Source: Episyrphus balteatus
Taxonomy: Eukaryota > Arthropoda > Insecta > Diptera > Syrphidae
Length of the DNA stretch: 64,000 nucleotides
NCBI RefSeq assembly: GCF_945859705.1
Contig: NC_079135.1
Span: forward strand, 126,598,551-126,662,550
Direction of reading: 5' to 3'
The number at the start of each line of letters is the position of its first letter. The first letter of the stretch is position 1. This document shows, piece by piece, positions 58,906-64,000 of the stretch. A program made the translations under genes and the position numbers. The notes under the pieces are model-generated. The model worked only from the letters and a program-made list of their open reading frames with translations, searched no databases and was not told the origin of the DNA.

Positions 58906-60213
58906 GATTGTTTTCAATAAATTATTTTTATACTTTTTGCGCATTGTAAAAACTTAAAAACTGTTTTATTCTTAAGAAGAAATACTTGGCTTTTGAATTG
59001 CATAATTTTTTTTGTAAGCTTTTTTTTTTTAATTCAAACCCACTTATTAAATCTCCTTTATTTTCCTTTGAAGAACGAATTTTATATATTTTTTTAAATT
59101 TACATATTTATCAAATTTGTATATCAAAAGTTATAAATTTTTAAAAACTTGAATTCGCATTTTTTCGTTTTTTTGCTTGCATATCGCAACAAAGAAATTT
59201 TTATCGATTTCCACCACAAAATCTGAAACACCTTATGTGAATCACATTCGCTTAGCAGGTGGATTATGTACACAACTACTTTACAGTTTTAGAGCCTATG
59301 GAATATCTGCAATAAACAAAAAAGCTCAAAGCAAACCCACTCAAAATACTTGCAGAAAACAAGTTCTCCATCATAAAAAACCACTCAATATCAAACAGCA
59401 CTGCAAATATGCAGCCAGCATCTGCGTCGATTTCTCCTTAACACATTCACTCTTTCGAAGAGTTTATCTCATTTCCCCTTCTTCTACAGATATTATTTTC
59501 TCTTCAATCAACTTCTGCATGACATTGTGCAGCCTTGAGTTTGACTCACTTAAAAAACTGCTCCACATTTATATCTGCAGCGAGAGATGACATTCATCTC
59601 TTTGAAAATGCAAAAAATCGATGATACAAATGGGTGGCTCTGGTTTACACTTTGGCATTGGTAGAAGGTTGACTACACTTCCTCGGCCGCGTTGAAGGCT
59701 TCACTTGAAAAAAAAAAAAGTATTCAGAAGAAAAAATTTAATACAACAGAACTACAAATGATATTGAAGAGGGAAAATTAATTCGCTTGAAAATGTTTTA
59801 AAAATGAATTTCTCAGAAGACTCTCGTGTTTGTAACGAGTTTAAAGGATAAATATTTACCCGGCCAGATGCCATTAAAAAAAAAAAAAGAGTGTGTGTAC
59901 ATGTACACGCGACTGAAGTTATACTTCTCATTCAGTATATGTAAATAATTTCATTTGATATTTTTAATTTCTATTATTAAATTAATTAATCCACACTTCG
60001 TTTTTTTACATTTTTATCAAGTGAACAATAAATTAATTCTTTCATCCTCCTTGCGTCCATGTAGTTTTCAATTTATTCTGTGAAATTTACACATGTTGTG
60101 CGGTTCAGAACGTACGGTATACGCTTAACGAAAGTAAATGAATTGCGCATAAAATGTGCGGTATGGTAATTTTATGAGAATTGTGTGTGCTTCAGCACTA
60201 GTAGTAGCAATAT
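58906..60213. other. No recognised gene
   Basis: An open frame of 137 codons at 59177-59590 has no recognisable motif and is not called. There is a GTGT run near 59892. Confidence 0.35.
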
Positions 60214-60239
60214 GAAACTTGCAGGGTTGCTACAAAGCT

Positions 60240-60402
60240 CAAAAGTGAGCTGAGCTCAGCTCACAGCTCAGCTCAGCTCAGCTCAGCTGGAGCTATGTAC
60301 CATAGCTCCAGCTCATTTGAGCTGAGCTGAAAGTGAGCTGAGCTGATGGTTGAGCTGAGCTGTTAGGTGAGCTAAGGTAAAGTGAGCTGAGCTGTGATGG
60401 GT
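60240..60402 (+). repeat. (AGCTC)n / (GAGCT)n array
   Basis: Runs such as CAGCTCAGCTCAGCTCAGCT and TGAGCTGAGCTGAAAGTGAG form an imperfect hairpin around GTACCATAGC. A shorter matching array is at 62020-62100. Confidence 0.85.
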
Positions 60403-60651
60403 GAGAGGATACATTGATTTTTATTTGGAAAGTATAATGAAATTTGAAGATATTTTAAACTTTTATAAAACACCATAGCTTAAGATGTTTGGTTCTAGTT
60501 ATTAATGGAATTATTTTAACACATGGATATTTTTATAAATAAAACAGATAATTTTTCGTTTTCTTTTTTTTTTATTTTTTTTTAATAATAAATATGTTTA
60601 TATTTTTTTAGTTAAATATTTCTTTTTTTATCATAAAAAAAAATTCCGGTA

Positions 60652-62000
60652 CAATCCGGTTTTTCGACTTTTTTCAAAATTCCGAGAAAATCGAGTTTGA
60701 AAGTTGGGGTAAATTTTTAATTTCGAAAAATCAGCGTATCTTTGAACGCTCCTGGTAGCTAAACCGCTTGAGAGCAAATTTTGGGAGTGATGCCAAATGA
60801 TAGCTTGTGTCATGGGCCTACGCTTTGCACATTATCAGATTTTAAAAAAATCGCCTTCCATGTTAAACCGCCACATCATGCCTTTTGTTCAAAATCGTGC
60901 CTATTTTTTTACTTTTAAGTTCTCCCGGTTTGAGAACGCGTGGACCTACAGGAATGGGAGTTGTACTTAAATGTAGGTTAGAGTCCCCGCTACCTTTTGG
61001 CATAAAAAATTTCATTTTCATTTTCTTCAAAATTCCGCGATATAGGCGTTGGAACGCTTTGATCTAGAGACAGGGGAGTAGTGCCATATGAAAGCTTATA
61101 TTCTCAGCTACCCGATAGTGGTGTAATCCGGTTTTTCGATTTTTTTCAAAATTCCGAGAAAATCGCGTTTGAAAGTTGGGGTAAATTTTTTTTCGAAAAA
61201 TCCCCGAATCTTTGAACGCTCCTGGAAGCTAAACCGCTTGAGAGCAATTTTTGGGAGTGATGTCAAATGATAGCTTGTGTCATGGGCCTACGCTTTGCAC
61301 ATTGTCAAATTTTTTAAAAATTGCCTTCCATGTTAAACCGCCACATCATGCCTATTTTTTCAGAATCGTGCCTATTTTTTTTTTACTTTTAAGTTCTCCC
61401 AGTTTGAGAACGCGTGGACCTACAGGGATGGGAGTTGTACCCAAATGTAGGTTAGAGTCCCCGCTACCTTTTGGCATCAAAAATTTTATATTCATTTTCT
61501 TCAAAATTCCGCGATATAGGCGTTGGAACGCTTTGATCTAGAGACAGGGGAGTGGTGCCATATGAAAGCTTATATTCTCAGCTACCCGATAGTGGTGTAA
61601 TCCGGTTTTTCGATTTTTTTCAAAATTCCGAGAAAATCGCGTTTGAAAGTTGGGGTAAAACTTTTTTCCAAAAATCCCCGAATCTTTGAACGCTCCTGGA
61701 AGCTAAACCGCTTGAGAGCAATTTTTGGGAGTGATGCCAAATGATAGCTTGTGTCATGGGCCTACGCTTTGCACATTGTCAGATTTTTAAAAAATCGCCT
61801 TCCATGGTAAACCGCCACATCATGCCTATTTTTTCAGAATCGTGCCTATTATTTTTTTACTTTTAAGTTCTCCCGGTTTGAGAACGCGTGGACCTACAGG
61901 GATGAGAGTTGTACCCAAATGCAGGTTAGAGTCCCCGCTACCTTTTGGCATCAAAAATTTTATTTTCATTTTCTTCAAAATTATGCGATATAGGCGTTGG
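60652..62000 (+). repeat. 473-bp tandem repeat, 2.85 copies
   Basis: AATCCGGTTTTTCGA occurs at 60653, 61125 and 61599, giving periods of 472 and 474. Copies share GAACGCTCCTGG, GGGCCTACGCTTTGCACATT and TTTGAGAACGCGTGGACCTA with few differences. The third copy stops at GGCGTTGGAAG near 62000. Short frames are repeated in each copy and have no family resemblance. Confidence 0.93.
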
Positions 62001-62115
62001 AAGTTGTGGCTCTCACTTTCAGCTAAGCTGACTTCCTGCTCAGCTCAAATGAGCTAAGCTATGGTACCTAGCTCAAATTTGAGCTGAGCTGAAATGTGAG
62101 CTTTTTGCAACTCTG

Positions 62116-62314
62116 GCAACTTGCCACATGGAAATTATCACATACAACTTGCCACATGCAACTTGCCACATGTAACTTGCCACATGCAACTTGCCAGACG
62201 CAACTTGCCACATGCAGCTTGCCACATGCAACTTGCCACATACAACTTGCCACATACAACTTGCCACATGCAACTTGCCACATGCAACTTGCCACATACA
62301 ACTTGCCACATGAA
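62116..62314 (+). repeat. 14-bp minisatellite (CAACTTGCCACATG), about 14 copies
   Basis: The unit CAACTTGCCACATG repeats directly, with single-base changes such as CATAC for CATGC. The array begins exactly at the right target duplication of the hAT-like element. Cys/Trp-rich minus-strand frames are repeat products. Confidence 0.95.
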
Positions 62315-63869
62315 ACATGTTACCGTACTGCGGCGTACTGCATTTTTAAATACTAAAGTACTGCCTACTCTAAAGGTGAAACGACAGCCCTGCAACCCAG
62401 GGTGATCGCGTCATAATCCCTTTGACATTCTTGTCAAAAAGTAAATTTTCATACTCACCCTCCCATAAGAAGTATAACTTCAAAAAAGTTCAAAGCTATT
62501 AATTCCACTCAAGAATGGTGGCCAACAACCTCTCGCATATTCCAACTCAGAAAAACCCGAGAGAGGGAAGATTCCCTTTCGGGTAAATAATATAACCTGA
62601 CCTACATTCCTCCTTTTTTCTATAAACGACGACAAAAGGGGATTTGAGGGGGGAATGTGACCGAGGACTCTGCGATGTGTTACGTAAAATCCATTTTCGG
62701 GATGAGTCAAATCAAAGTTTTGAGACGATGTCCATCGTTTGAATGGAAATTCTTTCCTGGCGTCCATTTTTTTTTTTTTTTTGTACCCACTTTTATCTAC
62801 TATCTATAGACAAGGGATGCTATTTATAAGCTTCTTGTATACGTGTACCTTTTATAAACAGAGGATAATAATAAAAGGATGATGCATAACCAATTTTAAT
62901 CGACCAAATTGAGAGTCCATTCAGATTTTCCAACCCAAAATTTCTTTTTTTATTATTTTTTTTTTATTTTAATAATTCAAGGATATTTTCATATTAATCT
63001 TGAAATTTTATAGAATTGTGGTTTCAAGAGTTGAATGAAGATGATATACCGTTATCTCTGTATCCATTCAAAGTTAAACGATGATGGTAGAAATTCTTGA
63101 ATTTATACCTATTTGTGTAATAATTTTGTAGGGAAAACTTAAAGTAGTTTTAAGTTTATTTGAATTAAACTATTTTTGGGGGGTAGGAAAGTTAAAAGGG
63201 AAGAAGAGTGAGAAAGAGATATAGGACATAGGATTTTGTGTGTGTGTGTTGGTTGGAGACTTGAGAGTTTCAATTAATTTACACTTGAGGTAGCAGATCC
63301 TTCAGAGTGCGGTTTGAAATTGAATAAATGAAAAGGTTAAAAGATAGGTATAGTATTATAGTGGTATAGTTATATACACTTTATAAATAAGATGCGGGCG
63401 TAGGGAATTTTAATTGCGGTGAATAGCTAAGTTAATAATCCAAAGAATTATATTCCCTCTAGCCTTGCTGGATGCTGCCAGTATATAGCTTATATTTATA
63501 TTTGTATATAGGATTTAGCCCAGGCAACATCAAAGAAAATGAAATTATAATATTTGTGAGCCGAAAAGATAAAGATTCTTTGAATTTTATAGGAAGAAAA
63601 TATGAATGTTGTTGTACGGAAGCTGAATGCTGGATCGTAAATGGTGAATGTTGTCTATAAAAAGATTCCGTTTGAGATTATAAAAAAAAAAAAAAATTTG
63701 GGTAGGTATAACAATTTTATAAAAAAAGATTGAGGAAGGTGTATTTAGAGGATTTGTATTGTTGTAAGCTTGATGGGAAGGTATGCTTACTTTTTTTTTG
63801 GTTATTTCAATTAATTTTGAAGTTGAAAGAGGCTGACAAGAAATGTCTATATCTACAAGTATAGGAACA
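62315..63869. other. Low-copy-looking stretch, no gene recognised
   Basis: Poly(T) at 62767-62780, a GT run at 63237-63250 and poly(A) at 63682-63695. No coding structure is supported. Confidence 0.35.
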
Positions 63870-63872
63870 TAT

Positions 63873-64000
63873 ACAGGGTGTCCCAAAAGTAATGGATCAA
63901 ACGAAATATGCTGATAGGCCAACTTAAGGGCTCTCAGATTTTGGTAACTTGTTCATCCCAAATCCTTACGGTTTTTGATTTAATGCAGTTTTTGTGAAAT
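63873..64000 (+). repeat. ACAGGGTGTCCC repeat end, cut by the window edge
   Basis: It starts ACAGGGTGTCCCAAAAGT as at 5292, but then diverges (AATGGATCAAACG). The remainder lies outside the window. Confidence 0.4.

Larger units (their letters stand above)
60222..62115. mobile_element. hAT-like element with GAGCT-rich ends, 1.9 kb
   Basis: The ends are CAGGGTTGCTACAAAGCTC and GAGCTTTTTGCAACTCTG. Flanking octamers GAAACTTG (60214-60221) and GCAACTTG (62116-62123) agree at 7 of 8, as for an hAT target duplication. Inside each end lie AGCTC/GAGCT repeat arrays (60240-60400 and 62020-62100), and the core is a 473-bp tandem repeat. No transposase is present, so it would be non-autonomous. Confidence 0.7.

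Noticed and set aside
59177..59590. 137-residue open frame
   Set aside because: No conserved motif or supporting splice or promoter context.
60885..62057. Repeated frames containing RTRGPTGM and FKIPRYRRW
   Set aside because: The same short frame occurs once per 473-bp tandem unit and is interrupted differently in each; unlikely to be coding.
62068..62405. Cys/Trp-rich repeat frames
   Set aside because: Translation of the 14-bp minisatellite in several frames at once.

Overview
The window is AT-rich eukaryotic DNA and most likely comes from an insect. The only intact gene recognised has arthropod-type ecdysteroid kinase-like (EcKL) sequence split by three introns of about 50 to 56 bases, a fly-like architecture. 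The repeats also look insect-like: non-LTR retrotransposon remnants, foldback and miniature inverted-repeat elements, and elements built around runs of GTCTGTCTGT. A dipteran is the best guess; the species cannot be read from the sequence. Nothing bacterial, no CRISPR array and no confident rRNA or tRNA gene is present.

Gene content. A complete four-exon EcKL gene lies at 16333..17718 on the plus strand (408 residues, with the HGDLWVNN catalytic loop and DFQ metal-binding motif intact). The other recognisable protein-coding sequence is dead non-LTR retrotransposon: a 5'-truncated tail with a 10-bp target duplication (6063..6325), a reverse-transcriptase thumb and C-terminal piece on the minus strand (27165..28040), and a catalytic-core piece with PQG and FVDD motifs (about 35985..36250). 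A 414-bp solo LTR with TG/CA ends, a TATA box and a 5-bp duplication is at 39284..39697. Two very tentative host exons are noted near 48.4 kb and 50.2 kb.

Layout. 0.3-3.6 kb: a hairpin element holding a 1.9-kb foldback and a second short element. 5.3-8.5 kb: repeats, a 142-bp-arm hairpin, a LINE tail, a degenerate minisatellite and trinucleotide repeats. 9.2-12 kb: a foldback element with two other elements inside. 14.1-15.8 kb: an inverted-repeat element holding a foldback and a miniature element. 16.2-17.8 kb: the EcKL gene. 18-22.1 kb: a repeat split by a 2.2-kb element, then a minisatellite split by a miniature element that is itself split. 24.9-28 kb: an hAT-like element and a LINE remnant split by a foldback. 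29.9-30.5 kb: a GTT-rich higher-order minisatellite. 32.5-36.3 kb: a 2-kb inverted-repeat element, another foldback and a reverse-transcriptase fragment. 37.2-37.6 kb: an inverted-repeat minisatellite. 42.3-45.7 kb: a minisatellite split by a 2-kb element, then a palindrome. 46.8-47.9 kb: a TATCCGGATA-rich tract. 48.9-49.6 kb: a nearly perfect 7-bp satellite. 50.6-58.9 kb: nested inverted-repeat elements. 60.2-62.3 kb: an hAT-like element containing a 473-bp tandem array, followed by a 14-bp minisatellite.

The most notable theme is a group of non-coding foldback elements with CAC...GTG ends. Six have usable target duplications that are TTA, TAA or a near variant. They form two families (FB1: 415..2318 and 52036..52873 plus two partial relatives; FB2: 14598..15245, 27232..27722, 35158..35812 and an older complex copy at 9234..11950). 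They insert repeatedly into other repeats, giving a readable insertion order. Between these blocks lie stretches that look low-copy and have no recognisable genes; they could be intergenic DNA or introns of a large gene.
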